Below, piece after piece: positions 22,885-34,850 of a stretch of DNA of 64,000 nucleotides. Origin of the DNA: Zea mays (Eukaryota > Streptophyta > Magnoliopsida > Poales > Poaceae); the NCBI RefSeq assembly GCF_902167145.1, contig NC_050097.1:140827982-140891981 (forward strand), written 5' to 3'. The notes beneath the pieces were generated by a model. The model did not search any database, was not told the DNA's origin, and saw nothing but the letters and a program-made list of their open reading frames with translations. The number at the start of each line of letters is the position of its first letter. Position 1 is the stretch's first letter. The position numbers were made by a program, and so were the translations under genes.

Positions 22885-24165
22885 ACATTAATACTGGTTG
22901 GTGTCCCGAACCGGTATAAGTACTAAGTTTTTAGTATCGGTTGAAGACACCAAACAGTACTAATTTAATGTGCACAAATGTCATTAGTACCGGTTCTAGT
23001 AACAAATTGGTACAAAATTTTAATTAATTCCCAGTTGAAAATACCAACTGATACTAAAGATCTTCAAGCTGGCGCAAAAAACAAAGATGCTTTTAGTGCC
23101 GGTTCTAGCAAAGTACCGATACTAAAGGCTATTTTCCATTTCTGGCAGAAGTTTTGGGTTCCTGTCCAAATTACTTTAGTATCAGATCTTATAAAGAACC
23201 GGTACTAAAAGTGAAGGGTTTAGTACGGGTTCAGTACCAGTTCTTGCCTAGAACCGGTACTACATATATTTTGATTCCCGTCCAGAACTTTCACTTTCCC
23301 ACTCAAATGTCTTTAGTATATGTTCTTAATTAGAACCTATACTAAAGTTTGCCCCTATAAATATGACCTTCTCCAAGTCGTTCTCAATTGTGACCAATTG
23401 CGACCAATACCACTGAGTTTGACATAGCATGTAGAAGATATGCCTCATCCCCCGATGAGTTTTATGCATCATTCTTATGTATCTTTGCTATAGAGTTTTA
23501 TTTCAACACACTCACGAAATGATGTTTGTCCATGTTTTTCCTTTTTGTTTGTTGCCTATAATACTTTCATCATTTATTTTAAAGTCTAATTTCTCTGTTT
23601 TATATAATTTTCATATGAATCCTCCTAAAATTGATTTAGGTGAAATGGAGAAGGGTGGAAGAAGGACAAAGATGAAAGAAGAAGAAACTGAGATGATAAA
23701 AATAGGGCCGCAGAAAGAAATAAGACGAAAAAACTTTCTTGTTTATTTGTACTAAAAATATGTAACACTTTTTGGATTTAATAAAGTGTGTCAACTTTAT
23801 ACGAAGAAAAAAGGAACTACTTGTACATTTGGATATATGACCCATTGGAAATATGTGCACATATTATTTAATTTACTATTCAATATCCATAAATATCAAT
23901 TTGTATGTGGGAAAATAAACATTCCAATTTAGTGCCGGTTTTTTGTTAGAACCAGTACTAAAGGTCCCTCTTTAGTAGCTGTTCTTGCCAATAACCTGTA
24001 CTAAAGGCTCATCTTTAGCATCCGTTCTAGGCCAGAACCGGTAATAAAGAGGAGACCATTAGTACCGGTTCGAGCCAAGAACCAAAAGTCACTTTAGTAC
24101 AGGGCCCTACAACCGGAGCTAAAGGTTGATGTCTTTAGTCTCGATTGCTCAGTACCAGATGGGAA
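22885..24165. repeat. Array of 'TAGTACCGGTTC' direct and inverted motifs around an AT-rich core
   Basis: Motifs such as TTAGTACCGGTTCT and AGAACCGGTACTA recur between 22885 and 23345, and again between 23930 and 24125. They flank a core without motifs that has one short lysine-rich frame (23477-23755). This organisation resembles the subterminal repeats of a CACTA-type transposon. Neither end has a clean CACTA terminus: the right side ends 'TTATTGTAGCC' where TTGTAGTG would be expected. I read it as a worn, possibly non-autonomous CACTA relative. Confidence 0.5.
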
Positions 24166-24246
24166 TTCGTTATTGTAGCCATTGATCCAGACAAAACAAT
24201 ACAACATGGAACTGATCAAGTTCCATAATCAAATTGAAGGTTCTAA

Positions 24247-24740
24247 ATATATGTTTTTTCGATAAGGGAAATTTTATTATCTCAAGATTGTCATAGTCAC
24301 AACACACCTGAAAACCAAAACATGAAAACTACATCACACAAGATGCACACGGTCTAAACAAGAGTAACAACCTAAACACTCTAATAGAAACAATCCTAAG
24401 TCTGAAAGATAGGATTTTATAGCACAACCCGGGAACGGAGCCAGTGGACACCCAAATAAAGAACCTGCAAAGAATGGGTCACATATTTTTGTTCAAACAC
24501 AACATCATTTCTGTGTCACCAAATGGCGCAACAAACTAATACCGCCCCTAATAGAGCAAACATTTTGAAATCTTTACTAATCCCCATAGCCATGAATCAA
24601 ACATATTGGCCATGCTAGAGGGAGGGTCAATACATGTATTGGAGGAGTATATATCGATGGACAAAAGAATAAAAATACTTGTGCTCTCCCTCACCAATGT
24701 CGTTCTTACAGGTTTGTAAATGCATGAATCAAGCATTAGT
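24247..24740 (-). mobile_element. Probable LINE 3' remnant
   Basis: On the - strand the segment ends in '...GATAATAAAATTTCCC' followed by 'TTATCGAAAAAA', a 3' tail I associate with grass LINEs. Upstream, a frame resembling the C-terminal end of plant LINE ORF2 can be glimpsed around 24480-24540, but it is broken. The 5' boundary is uncertain and no target duplication was found. Confidence 0.4.
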
Positions 24741-25950
24741 TATCTGTTCCATAAATCAAAACAAACATTAAATGCCATAAATATATGGTCTCAATGTTCA
24801 TATGCTTAAGATGACCTACCAAATTTCCTTGTTCTCGACTAGCAGTTCTGCTACAAGTTGTAACGTGTCTAGGTCGGAAGCACCTTCAAGGCTGATGGTC
24901 TACACCTCTTCCTACTGCTGGTATCATGGGTTCGCATCTTAGTTCATGCCCACAGAACAATGATCAATAGCTGATATTAAGGATTCCCATGTTAGTGCAT
25001 TCCCACATTGTGTCGAACAACTTATCAATTAAAAAAACTCACGGAAATCATTGGCAGCTGCATGTTATGCGAGCACGATACTGATAGTAGCATAAGCATG
25101 ACATGCTGCTGAATAGACATGGGCGGTGCAAAAAGGTAGTCCAGATGCAGTTCCCGATGCTTCCCATGCTCACACAATGTGATGGTTGCTCAAACGATGT
25201 TGTACCAATATTGTTATAGTAAAATGGGAATAGGTAGGTGTGTGCTGATTAAATAATTCACCAGGCTCCATGCTGAATAATACTAGTATAATATATAATA
25301 CGTCCAACGAAGAGATGTAGCATACGTGGCAAGCATTTAAAGAGGAAAAATCGAGTCACTACTCACGTGACATTAAACTTCATATGCAAGTAGAAGGTTT
25401 TGATAAGGAAACCCAATATAGGATTTAAAAGGTGGATACATATATTGGACAAAAAGTATTGCATTTTTTAGTATTTGAATGTAAAATGCCCAAAATCTGT
25501 TACAACACTATAATCCATGAAGTTAATGGTAATTATATATAATTGGACAGTCCATGAACCAATCTTGTAGCATTTTTTAAGGAATCACGAGGGGTTGCGC
25601 CCTACTATTTTCAGCTTCGTCATCGAACTCCATCTCATCCCCCGCCTCCCAACAAAGGGATAACATCTTCAACAAATTGCTCATCCAACATATCATCATA
25701 GTCATCTTAATTCAAACAGTGCCACATCAGAAGTCGATGCTAGGCAATGGTTCCCTGCGTCCCAACTCCCACGTGTCCTATCATCATTCAAATTCATAGC
25801 ACTATTCCTCTTCTTTGCCATGTTATGCAGATATGATTCTCATATTTAGCTGTACGACAATTCCTGTTCACCAGCCACCTATTTGGTTCCCTGTATCCAA
25901 CCGTGCAAGGCCCATGGGATGCAAAATTCCAACAGTTCCTGTTGCTTGGT
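24741..25950. other. Sequence without recognisable genes
   Basis: AT-rich DNA with scattered short frames only. I see no terminal repeats, LTR or conserved motif here. Confidence 0.5.
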
Positions 25951-25959
25951 TACCTAAAT

Positions 25960-28254
25960 ACAAGTTTGGGCCAGACTGGGCGTGTGCAATACACTGACCT
26001 CAGCCAGGCCTGTGACATACGCACGAAATCCACGTTCGTGGGTAGCTAGGCTGGGTGTGTGCACAACCCATTGGCTCTCCTCATCCCCGTTGCATCCGCA
26101 AGGCTGCCTCCCCCGTGAGCTAGGGTTTGGGATCCTCAGCCGCTGTGCGCTAGGGTTTGGTGTTGGCGCCCTCAGCCGCCCCTGTCGAGCTCTTCCTTTC
26201 TTGTCTCCACTCGCCCTCAAGGTCTCCCACTCCCATCTCCACTCGCCCTCAAGCTCTCCCTCTCCCATCTCCACTCGTCATGAGCTATGGTTTGGTACCC
26301 TCAGTCGCCGCTATCGAGCTCCCCCTCTCTTCGTCGAGCTCGCCTTAGTTCCCGTTGTGGAGCTCTCACACCCTCCCCTTGCTGTTGAGGCTTGCTGCTT
26401 CCAGGTTTCTTCAAAGGTAAGGAGGTTTGACATTTCCCTCTCCCCTAGACACGAGCTCTTCGTCTAGATCTAAGAATCTTGAGTACTATATCTTGGCCTC
26501 TTCCCCTGACCACGAGCTCTTCGTCTATATCTAAGAATCTTGACTACTACTGGTAGCTGTGGTTGTGTATATTCTAGTTTTTTGGTATTTATGCGGTTTT
26601 TAGCTCTGGTGTAGCTTGAGGTCTGATATAGCTTGAGGTCCTAAAATACTGCTGCTTTTTGCTAGATAAAGCCACCTTTGAACAGATCTGGTATAGCCAT
26701 GCTACTTTTTAGCTCCCTCTCTTATTTACTCTGGTATAGCCATGCTGCTTTTTAGCTCACTCTCTTAACAGAATTGGTATTGTGGTAGATTTAGTTCCTC
26801 TGATATTTTATGCTATGAATCCCATTCTATGTATTATTTTCTTTGTCAAACCATATGTTAACATATCACTCTCATAACATATCTGGTATTTACTCTAGTA
26901 TTGATCTTTTGTGGTTATGAAATCAAGTTCAATGCACATTTTGTGGTAAAAAACCCTTTTGAACTATTGATTTGAACCAACCTACATTATTTAAGATGAC
27001 TTGAAATTGTCTAATTTAAATCTGGTGGTGTCCTGAAGAATGCATTTAATTTTAAGTGCCATAGAAACTTCATTTTATTTCCCATTTTGCTTTGAAGAAA
27101 AAAGAAACAATGGTAACAACAACATGGAACTTCATTTTCTATGGAGGGGGGTATGTAACTTCATTTTATTAGTCAGCTGATGTGCATTTAACTTGTTCCA
27201 TGTAAGAATGGTAAACAACCTGGTGCGGTACATCTGGCGTTTAACTTTATTAGTTAGCTGATGTGTATTTAACTTGCTTTTGTGTTTCTATAAGGGCAAG
27301 TAGAAAGTTAATTTCTAATTGATAGACCTGCTCTTAGGTGGAGTGCTGGAATGTCTGGGTTTGTTCTACACTGTTTTGTTGACTTGATAGGTACTAGGGT
27401 TAAGACTGACAAGGGTTTTAAGGAAATCCACCTTAACTCTATTCCTAAAATGTCTCTGAGTTCTATGGCCAAGAAGTAACAGGTCAGCGAGTGTACAATG
27501 ACCTTCGTAAGTGGAGGTCTAGGTGGGTCAAGGTTTGCAAACTGAAGGACATTTGTGGTGCTCTTTGGGATGAGGATACCTTTGTCATAAGCTTAGAAGA
27601 TGGCCATTATGTTGTTTACATCAAGGTTAGGACCAACACCTTCCTTTTTCTAACTTGTTCTAACTTGAAATTGCTAACCTAGGTTGCTAACTCAATAGGA
27701 TCACCCAAAAGATGATGATTACCTCAATAGGCTCATAGAGAACTATATGCCTATGCAAATCATATTTGGAAGTGGGGTTGCCACAGGTAGGTTGGCAATG
27801 GGTTCAAATGAGCCTTTGGGCAAGCCAACTGACATGGTTGACATCCTAGATGATGGCATTAAAATGACTTCAGAGTTTGTTGAAGGTTCCAATCTAACTG
27901 GCAAGGGGAAGACTGTTGACAAGGGCACCCCTGGTGACTCCAATGATAGCAAGCCTATGTCCAAATTAGGGAAGAGGAAGAGGTACATGACTGATGAAGA
28001 TGTTGTTGTGTTCAATAGGATGAAAGAGGTTGTATCTGATGTTGCTGCTGCTGTCCGTGAAAGCATCCATGCTGAAGCAGCACCTAGGATCTACAATGTT
28101 GTAATCATCTATCCTAGGTTATCTTGGGAGGCTCTCATGTATGCCCTGAACCATATGATGGAGCACAAGGCCACCTCCCTGTGTTCCTGGACATGACTCC
28201 TGATGATCGTGACCTATGGCTCAAGACTTTCCTAGCCAAGCACTACCACATCTG
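25960..28254 (+). pseudogene. Myb/SANT-like domain gene, damaged
   Basis: A GC-rich leader (about 26040-26416) ends in an exon-like CAAAG before GTAAGG, a plausible 5' untranslated exon. The coding part begins near 27393 with 'VKTDKGFKEIHLN', continues with 'VYNDLRKWRSRWVKVCKLKD' (27494), is spliced near 27626-27700, and resumes with 'DHPKDDDYLNRLIENY'. It ends with '...DLWLKTFLAKHYHI' at 28254. These strings are typical of the large grass family of Myb/SANT-like proteins (PF12776-type), many of which derive from PIF/Harbinger ORF1. Breaks include a stop and shift near 27477 and a frameshift near 28150-28165 that separates the last 30 codons. It could be a transposon-derived gene or a fragment of one; I see no transposase beside it. 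Confidence 0.65.
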
Positions 28255-28451
28255 ATCTGTCTATCCTATATAATGCCTAAGAACAGATATGCTACACTTT
28301 CTCGGATCTTTCTATCCCTTTATGTTGTTTAAGAACAGATATGCTACACTTGTTGTATTTTGTCCTTTTATGTTGTTTAAAATAGATATGCTACACTTAC
28401 TGTATTCTGTCTATCCTATATGCTACTTAAGAACAAATATGCTACACTTGA

Positions 28452-28743
28452 TAGAGCAATGATGTTTCCCTGAGTTAGATTAACCTGAGTTATAGGCATT
28501 TCCCTATTTGAGAATAGATATGCTACACCTGCATAGAGAATGATGTTTCCCTGAGTTAGATTAACCTGAGTTCTATGCATTTCCCTATTTGAGAATAGAT
28601 ATGCTACACTTGCATAGAGTAATGATGTTTCCCTAAGCTAGATTAACTTGAGTTCTATGCATTTCCCTATTTGAGAACAGATATGCTACACTTGCATAGA
28701 GCAATGATGTTTCCCTGAGTTCTATGCATTACCCTATTTGCTA
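28452..28743. repeat. About 82-bp tandem repeat, 3.5 copies
   Basis: Units begin near 28452, 28535, 28616 and 28697 with 'TAGAG(C/T)AATGATGTTTCCC', and contain 'TATGCATTTCCCTATTTGAG' and 'ATATGCTACAC'. They follow the Myb/SANT-like gene, and single 'AACAGATATGCTACACTT' motifs already occur in the region from 28280. The array probably expanded from the 3' flank of that gene. Confidence 0.8.
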
Positions 28744-28959
28744 GCTTATTTATTGGTCTGCTTGTAGACTTGTTTTGCTGGTCTGTTTGTTGATATCTGT
28801 TTGAGAACAGATATACTAGTTGATGATTAAGAACTGATATTCTACTCTTGTTCTTACAATAATTGACGAGTTTGGTATATGCCTATGATGCTAACCTAGT
28901 ATGCAAAGACATTAGTCAATGAAAGTTGATGCTAATCTTATTTGCTGGTTCAAAGAAAC

Positions 28960-29650
28960 AAGTGTAAATTGTGTAGACAGTAGCTATTACTACTGTCAAG
29001 CTTACTGTGTCAAGCTGTTAAGCTGGTAAATTGTGACAGCTTGAATCAAGCTATCAAGCTATCAAGTTGTCCATGTTGCTATCTCAGCAAATAAGACTAC
29101 CTTTGTCAAGCTGTCAAAATGGTAAATTGTGTAAATTTTTCAAGCTGTCAAGCTGGTATATGCCTATGATGCTAACCTAGTATGCAAAGACAGTGGTCAA
29201 TGAAAACTAAGGCTAGTCTTATTTGCTGGTTCAAAGAACCAAGTGTAAATTGTTTAAACAATAACTGTTACTACTGTCAAGCTTACTCTGTCAAGGTGTT
29301 ACTACTGTCCATGTTAAATTGTGTAACTTGTCAAGCTGATTCTACTCTGTCAAGCTCGTAAATTGTGTAAGCTGTCGATGTTACTATCTCTGTCAAGCTA
29401 GTAAATTGTGTAAAATTTTCAACTTGTTTACTGGTAAATTGTGTAAGTTTTCAAGAATTCATTTGTTCCTGTCAAGCTGTTCATGTTACTATCAAGTTGT
29501 CCATGTTTAGCTGGTAAATTGTGTAAATTTTTGAAGCTGTTTAGCCGGTAAATTGTGTAAATTTTTCAAGAATTCATCTGTTACTATCAAGCTATCCATG
29601 TTTAGCTAGTAAATTGTGTAAATTTTTAAGCTATTTAGTTGTTACTATCT
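28960..29650. repeat. Degenerate 'CAAGCTGTCAAGCTG / GTAAATTGTGTAA' repeat region
   Basis: Short motifs GTAAATTGTGTAA (at least eight occurrences) and GTCAAGCTG alternate irregularly. A longer duplicated piece includes 'TATGCCTATGATGCTAACC' at about 28876 and 29158. It is non-coding. Confidence 0.65.
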
Positions 29651-29683
29651 CTGTCCATGTCAAACTTGATAGTTACACACGTC

Positions 29684-29817
29684 CAACAACCGATCAAATC
29701 GTAGCTCATTCGATACAGACAACCAAACATACACCCATCAAATCCTGACTCATTCAATACAGACAACCAAACACACATCCATCAAATCCTGGCTCATTCA
29801 ATACAGACAACCAAACA
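29684..29817. repeat. 44-bp tandem repeat, 3 copies
   Basis: The unit contains 'CATCAAATCCTGACTCATTC' and 'ATACAGACAACCAAACA'. The last two copies are nearly identical and the first is diverged. It lies in otherwise gene-free DNA; 29818-30098 shows no feature. Confidence 0.8.
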
Positions 29818-30098
29818 ATGAAACTAATTATTACTTGCATCCATTTGTTCAAGCTGGGCTCAACCTGCATCAAGATTTCAACCAGGCTCTCCCCAGCCAA
29901 GGAACCAAACATGCGGTAGATTAACAGCAATGGCGACCCTGGCGCAAGGCTCCGCATTCCCATCATAAAAAACATCATCTCCTCGCGTGCAGTTATCATC
30001 AGTTCGTTGTCACATGACGCCTTCAGAGACCCTCTCCAAGCGGAGGCCTCAGGCCTCCACCTCTGTTTCCCCTACCAATTCGCTGCCGCACGCTTGTG

Positions 30099-30300
30099 CA
30101 TTAGTAGAAAAAAGCTTTATGTCTGCATTAGGGTATAATTTTTTAGGCGGTTTTAATTATTGAACGTCAGCTAAATAAAATGGTATGTAAAATCAATTTC
30201 TACTCGCGGTTTTACTGCCAGTAGAAATAATTTAAAATCAATTATTTTTAGTTTTTTCAAATGACCTCGCATGAAAAACCGGTAACGTGTGCTGTTGGCT
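30099..30300. mobile_element. Truncated CACTA-like terminus
   Basis: CATTAGTAGAAAAAAGC at 30099 closely resembles CACTAGTAGAAAAGAGC at 30973 (CACTA mutated to CATTA). It is followed by related subterminal motifs such as 'AGGCGGTTTT' and 'GCGGTTTTACTGCCAGTAGA'. Only one end is visible, so this is probably a remnant, or an outer end of the larger CACTA region. I could not find a matching 3-bp target duplication. Confidence 0.45.
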
Positions 30301-30972
30301 TGCCTTAACAGAATCACAGGTGAAGAATCATGATGTTATATAACGGAGATAAGCTACCGTGAGTGCGGGGTAGCTATTTGAGGTCGATACAACACACAAT
30401 TTAGCTTTATAGCTCACGTGTGCTGAAGTGGTCAAGGCTTCTTATCATACACGCACAAAAACAAGAAGCCACTTTTGATGAATGGGATAGCCAGTAGCTA
30501 GTTCTGCTGGAGACGACTTCTGATCTCAATACAATAGAAGCAATGCTGCTTTTCAGATCACACCGGCATCTATTTGAACACGTTTATCTAGAGAGTACAG
30601 AAGATAGCAACACCATTATGCTGGAAGAGAACACTGTAGAAAAACATGTTATGAAGACTAAACATTAAATTACACTTCCTCCGTTCATTTTTATATATCG
30701 CCCGTTTGTATAAATTTGAACTGTGCTGCATCAAATAAATAAAAGCGGACTAGTATCTTCTAAGATGACATAAACAATGACCAAACATGAGTATTAACTA
30801 ATGACTCTAAAGTCAAAGCTCTAACATTTAGAACATTATTATAATATATGTTTATTTGAATCTTATATCAAACTGCACGTTATGCTCTCATGCTGCAAAG
30901 CATTCTCGAAGCTCATGTATGTCACTAACGGAACAAAGTTCTTTAATGAGTGCCGCAGACATTTGGCAAAAG
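30301..30972. other. Gene-free segment with a possible Stowaway-like start
   Basis: At about 30675 'CTTCCTCCGTTCATTTTTAT' resembles the terminus of Stowaway MITEs, but no matching inverted terminus was found. No other feature is seen. Confidence 0.3.
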
Positions 30973-31014
30973 CACTAGTAGAAAAGAGCTCTAAGGTGGT
31001 GGCACGCAGAAATT

Positions 31015-31410
31015 TATACTAACGGTTTCAGTTGCAGCACGGCAGTGAAAAAACAGGTGGACCCGTCTTAACGAACCGCCAGTGTAAATATATATACACT
31101 GGCGGTTCACTTAACAGAACCGTCTGTGAAAAGGATCAATTTCCACTAGCGGCTGAATTAAGTACACCATCAGTGGAAATATAATATATGCTGACGGTTC
31201 TCTTAAATGAATCGTCAGTGGAAAGGATGTATTTCCACTGGCGGATGTATTAAGTAATCCGCCAGTGGAAATATAAAATATACCGGCGATTCTCTTAACT
31301 GAATCGTCAGTGGAAAGGATGTATTTCCACTGACGGCTGTATTAAGTAACCCGCCAGTGGAAATACATATACACTAGCGGTTCACTTAACTGAACCGTTA
31401 GTGGAAAGTC
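31015..31410. repeat. CACTA subterminal palindromic repeat array (left end)
   Basis: Imperfect palindromes in which TTTCCACTGGCGG and its complement CCGCCAGTGGAAA flank a loop with 'TTAAGTA' recur about every 65-75 bp. Variants are CTGACGG, CTAGCGG and CCGGCGA. In CACTA elements such arrays bind the element's own regulatory protein and define the ends. Confidence 0.8.
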
Positions 31411-31415
31411 GCTTA

Positions 31416-31613
31416 GGGGGTGTTTGAATGCACTAGAGCTAATAGTTAGTGGCTAAAATTAGTTGGAGACATTCCAACACGTTAGCTAATAGTTCAACTA
31501 TTAGCTATTTTAGTAAATTAGTTAATAATTAGCTATCTATTTGTTAGCTAGCTAATTGCACTAGTAATTTTTTTACCTAACTAACTATTAGCTCTAGTGC
31601 ATTCAAACACCCC
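31416..31613. mobile_element. 198-bp MITE with long terminal inverted repeats
   Basis: The ends 'GGGTGTTTGAATGCACTAG' and 'CTAGTGCATTCAAACACCC' continue inward to a terminal inverted repeat of over 30 bp including 'AGCTAATAGTTAG'. TTA flanks both sides (31413-31415 and 31614-31616), typical of Tourist-type MITEs. It is inserted immediately after the CACTA repeat array. Confidence 0.85.
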
Positions 31614-31784
31614 TTAATCTACGACATTACGGGAGATTGTAGATTCTAATTGAAAAATGGAAACAGATAAATACACCGAGCCAACTAGTGAATTACATTA
31701 ACAAAATGAGACTTCTTTACAACTTAACTATCGCTACAATTCTGAATAAATAACCTACGACACTAAGGCAGCAGCTATTGCATC

Positions 31785-32935
31785 TCAAAATGCACTCATG
31801 TCTAACTCATCAGATGTGCTATTGCTACTCTCACCTAAGTGTACATCATTAACAAGGTTAGTAGGTACAAATTGGTCAAAGTCTCGATCGTGTATAGCAC
31901 TGTCTCGAATGAAGTTATGCAGTGACATACAAGCAATAATAATCTTCGATTGTTTCCTAAGCGAAAATGAAGGTATATTTAGCAGGATTCTCCACTTCAT
32001 TTTGACGACCCCCAAACGATCGCTCTATAACATTACGGAGGGAAGAGTGTGCAAAGTTGAACACTTCTTTTCTACCTACCGGTCGCCTCGCATTTTGCCA
32101 TTCAGAAGTATAGTACCTATGACCCATATATGGTGCAAGGTATCCCTTCCTGTTGGGATAACTAGAATCTACAAGGTAGTATTTACCTGTATCAAAACAA
32201 ATTTGTACTTCAATACATGTGATACACATTAATAACGTATGGTACAAAACTAAAATATAGTTTTACCTTCAGGTGGATGCGGGAACCTATCTCGATAAGT
32301 GATCAAAGTATCCTGTAATACTCTAATATCATGCACTAATCCAGGCCAACCTATGACGACAAATGTGAACCTCATATCGAAGTCACAACCGACCATGACA
32401 TTTGGTGATGCATAACCGTGTCGACCAATATACTTCGGCTGCTCAGAGGTCGGGACAGAAGCGGGAAAGTGGCTTCCATCTATTGCACCTATGCAATCCT
32501 TGAAGTGTGGCCAAAATCTACTCTCTCGCAGCCTAGGATGAATCTCATTGAAATGTATGTCCTTAGGCTTGATGACGTCCGAAGACATCATATAAATTGC
32601 GTTAAGGACTTCACTAAATTTGCGGCTAATTGTTTCCAACGAGTGACCAAACTTGTTCCTAATCTGTCTAAAAGATTATGGACCCCCGCATGCCCACAAG
32701 AAAATTGCAACCGCTTCCTTTATACTTACTCCACGACTTGGTTGCAGACCATAACTATGCACCAACGTATCATGCAAACGACGAAACACAGTGCGGCACA
32801 TGCGAAACATGTCATAGCAATCATCACTATTCTCCAATGTACGCTCAACCCATTAGATACCTGTTTCGACCATGCTTCTTCTGGGTACCCTACTTGACGA
32901 GCTACCCCAAATATCCAAAGTCAATGCTGCCACTA
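31785..32935 (-). pseudogene. PIF/Harbinger-type DDE transposase, lightly damaged
   Basis: The protein reads leftward from about 32935. It has an N-terminal helical region, then 'CIGAIDGSH' (first catalytic Asp), 'GLVHDIRVL' (second Asp) and 'NVIERSFG' (catalytic Glu), in the order and spacing of DDE_Tnp_4 transposases. A 75-bp intron at about 32192-32266 is inferred from GT...AG and homologous flanks. Damage is slight: a stop (TAA) at 32676-32678, where Gln is expected, and a one-base shift at a run of five C's (32009-32013) directly after the catalytic Glu. The C-terminus 'ACMSLHNFIRDSA' is intact, ending at 31785. Such enzymes cut and paste elements with TTA/TAA targets, usually with a Myb-like partner, and one lies just upstream. 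Confidence 0.8.
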
Positions 32936-33293
32936 ATAATTCCTCATGATCCCTATCATCATCACTATGGCCGGTATCAGGCTGAAACATCTGCACAGAT
33001 ACAAACAATAACTAGTTTTCTGCAATCAGCAATTTAACATACAACAACTTGACGGTTGTACATTTATCATAAGTCCAACATAGTTCTCACACATATACAA
33101 CAGTTATTATTGTAAATACTACCTGAACTCGAATATTTGAAATACTTTTCCGACTCAAAAAAATACTCATAGGACTCAATGTTTGTAACAGCACTGGACG
33201 ACATAAAAAACGACAGATTGTTTGTAAAAAAACTGGACGATGGAAAAAGACTCGTAAGCCTGACATTTTGAAGCATAAGAGGGCTACCAACAC

Positions 33294-34226
33294 CTAATTT
33301 GACTTCTCATTCTTCTCGTAAGCACGACGCAGCCAAGCGTTCCTTCCTTCTTTGGTCTTGAGGGTAGCAAATACATCTCTATAACGTTTCTCCATTAAAA
33401 GATGAGTCGCAAAGAAATGTAAGTCGCTTCCTTCCTCTGCACCATCTTTGATCACTTGTTCCAATTGGGCAGCAACCTTTTTATGCACGGGGTCGTTTTC
33501 AGATGAGGTTATGGACTTGTAAGAGCCCCTGGACTCGAAAGCATCGACAATCCGTTTCATGTATTCATCCCTCATATCCTTTTTCTTCTTAGGTTTAGGA
33601 GAGTCATGCAAAACCTTATGCTTTCCCTTAATTGTAGAGCTAGGGTTAGGTGTGCTGTTTTCACCCGCACCAAAAATGTCTTCTTTGTGACCATCAGATG
33701 ATGAATTAGCATCCTAAACTCTAGGAACAAGGGTTGTCTCATTGGTGCACACAATGGGTCCAAACATTATCTTAAGGTTGTCCTCATTTTTAAGCGGGGC
33801 AGTTTTGAGCATAATACACCCTGTCATTGCCTGCAGTAAAATGGAATTTCCTACTTTCAGATGCCGATCAGTATTCCTAAACTAGAAAATAAAAAGGCTA
33901 GTTACTTCATTTTGCTTAGCCCACCACTCATCTTGTGCACTGATTGATCTAGTATGAGGGTCTCGACCAACACCTGTTGCCCTTTGATTAAGTGTTTTCC
34001 ATTGCGTGTACATTCTCTTTAAAGAGTCCCACCTATTCTTCATTTGATCCCAGGTGTACGTGCGACCAATGCGTTCCTTAAACTTCCTAATGAGGTCAGC
34101 ATACCCTTTTGCATCTAGAAAGTTATGCGGCTTGTTGCCTGCATTGACCTCTTCTACACAAATTTTTGTGTAAATCTTTGTTGCTCTTGTGTCCCACTTT
34201 GCAATCACTTTGCCAGACTTCCCCAT
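33294..34226 (-). pseudogene. Myb/SANT-like partner gene of the PIF transposase
   Basis: The first exon (34226-33882) encodes 'MGKSGKVIAKWDTRATKIYT' and '...NRWDSLKRMYTQWKTL', a Myb/SANT-like (Myb_DNA-bind_3 type) DNA-binding domain. The second (about 33611-33294) is lysine-rich and ends '...RNAWLRRAYEKNEKSN'. The connecting part, 33612-33881, lacks a clean frame, so introns or damage must be assumed there. In PIF/Harbinger elements the Myb-like protein binds the transposon ends and imports the transposase. The gene is next to the transposase on the same strand, as in those elements. It may be functional or slightly damaged; exon joins are not proven. Confidence 0.65.
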
Positions 34227-34498
34227 CTAATGCAAAACAAGTATAAAGTTAAAGAACTAGGAAGTGTACTCGAAAAAAGAAGCAAAATAACACGCTGAAG
34301 GTACCATAATACCATATGGTACTAGCAGAATTGCTAAAATTCAGGTTCGACTTATTACATACACTAGCATACTTTAGATGAATCCAACCGATCATGGACA
34401 CAAAACACTTGGAACAGATGACACCTGCACACTAAGCAAAAGTCTGTTCCTATTTACGTAGGCCTAAACCCTTACTGGCAGGCTAACCATGTACTAAC

Positions 34499-34850
34499 TT
34501 AAACCTCATTATCACTAAAGAAAGGCATCTGATCTATTTCGTATTCAACACCCCAAAAATTTTCAAAGTGCTCGGCAAAATCCCAGTCTTCATCGAGGTC
34601 ATCTTCAGTAGGGATTGGTGAGGACAAGTTTGAGGGTTCGTAGTCGGTGTGAACATGGTTGGTAACGTTGTTGACCTTGTCCAAATGCTCTTGCAACACA
34701 AGAGAGTCCTGCTCCATCATGCAAGCAATGTCCTCCAATGCTACACGGAGTTTGGTAGCCTCAAATGAGGTCAACCCTCGTCCAGGACGGATTGTTTCCC
34801 TCGCTACAGAAAATATCTTGTCCGCAATCTCTTGCGTACAAACTTGAAAT
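34499..34850 (-). CDS. Unrecognised acidic ORF upstream of the Myb-like gene
   Basis: A frame of about 115 codons on the - strand includes 'GRGLTSFEATKLRVALEDIA' and an acidic C-terminus (DDLDEDWDFAEHFENFWG). The ATG-initiated part is 34774-34499. It could be a separate small protein or an exon of the Myb-like gene. I recognise no family. The 3' side (34227-34498) shows no gene. Confidence 0.4.

Noticed and set aside
30675..30950. Complete Stowaway MITE
   Set aside because: Only the left CTTCCTCCGTTC resembles a terminus; no inverted partner with a TA duplication was found.
31015..31410. CRISPR-like regularly spaced repeats
   Set aside because: The units are imperfect palindromes without unique spacers, next to a CACTA terminus in a plant genome.
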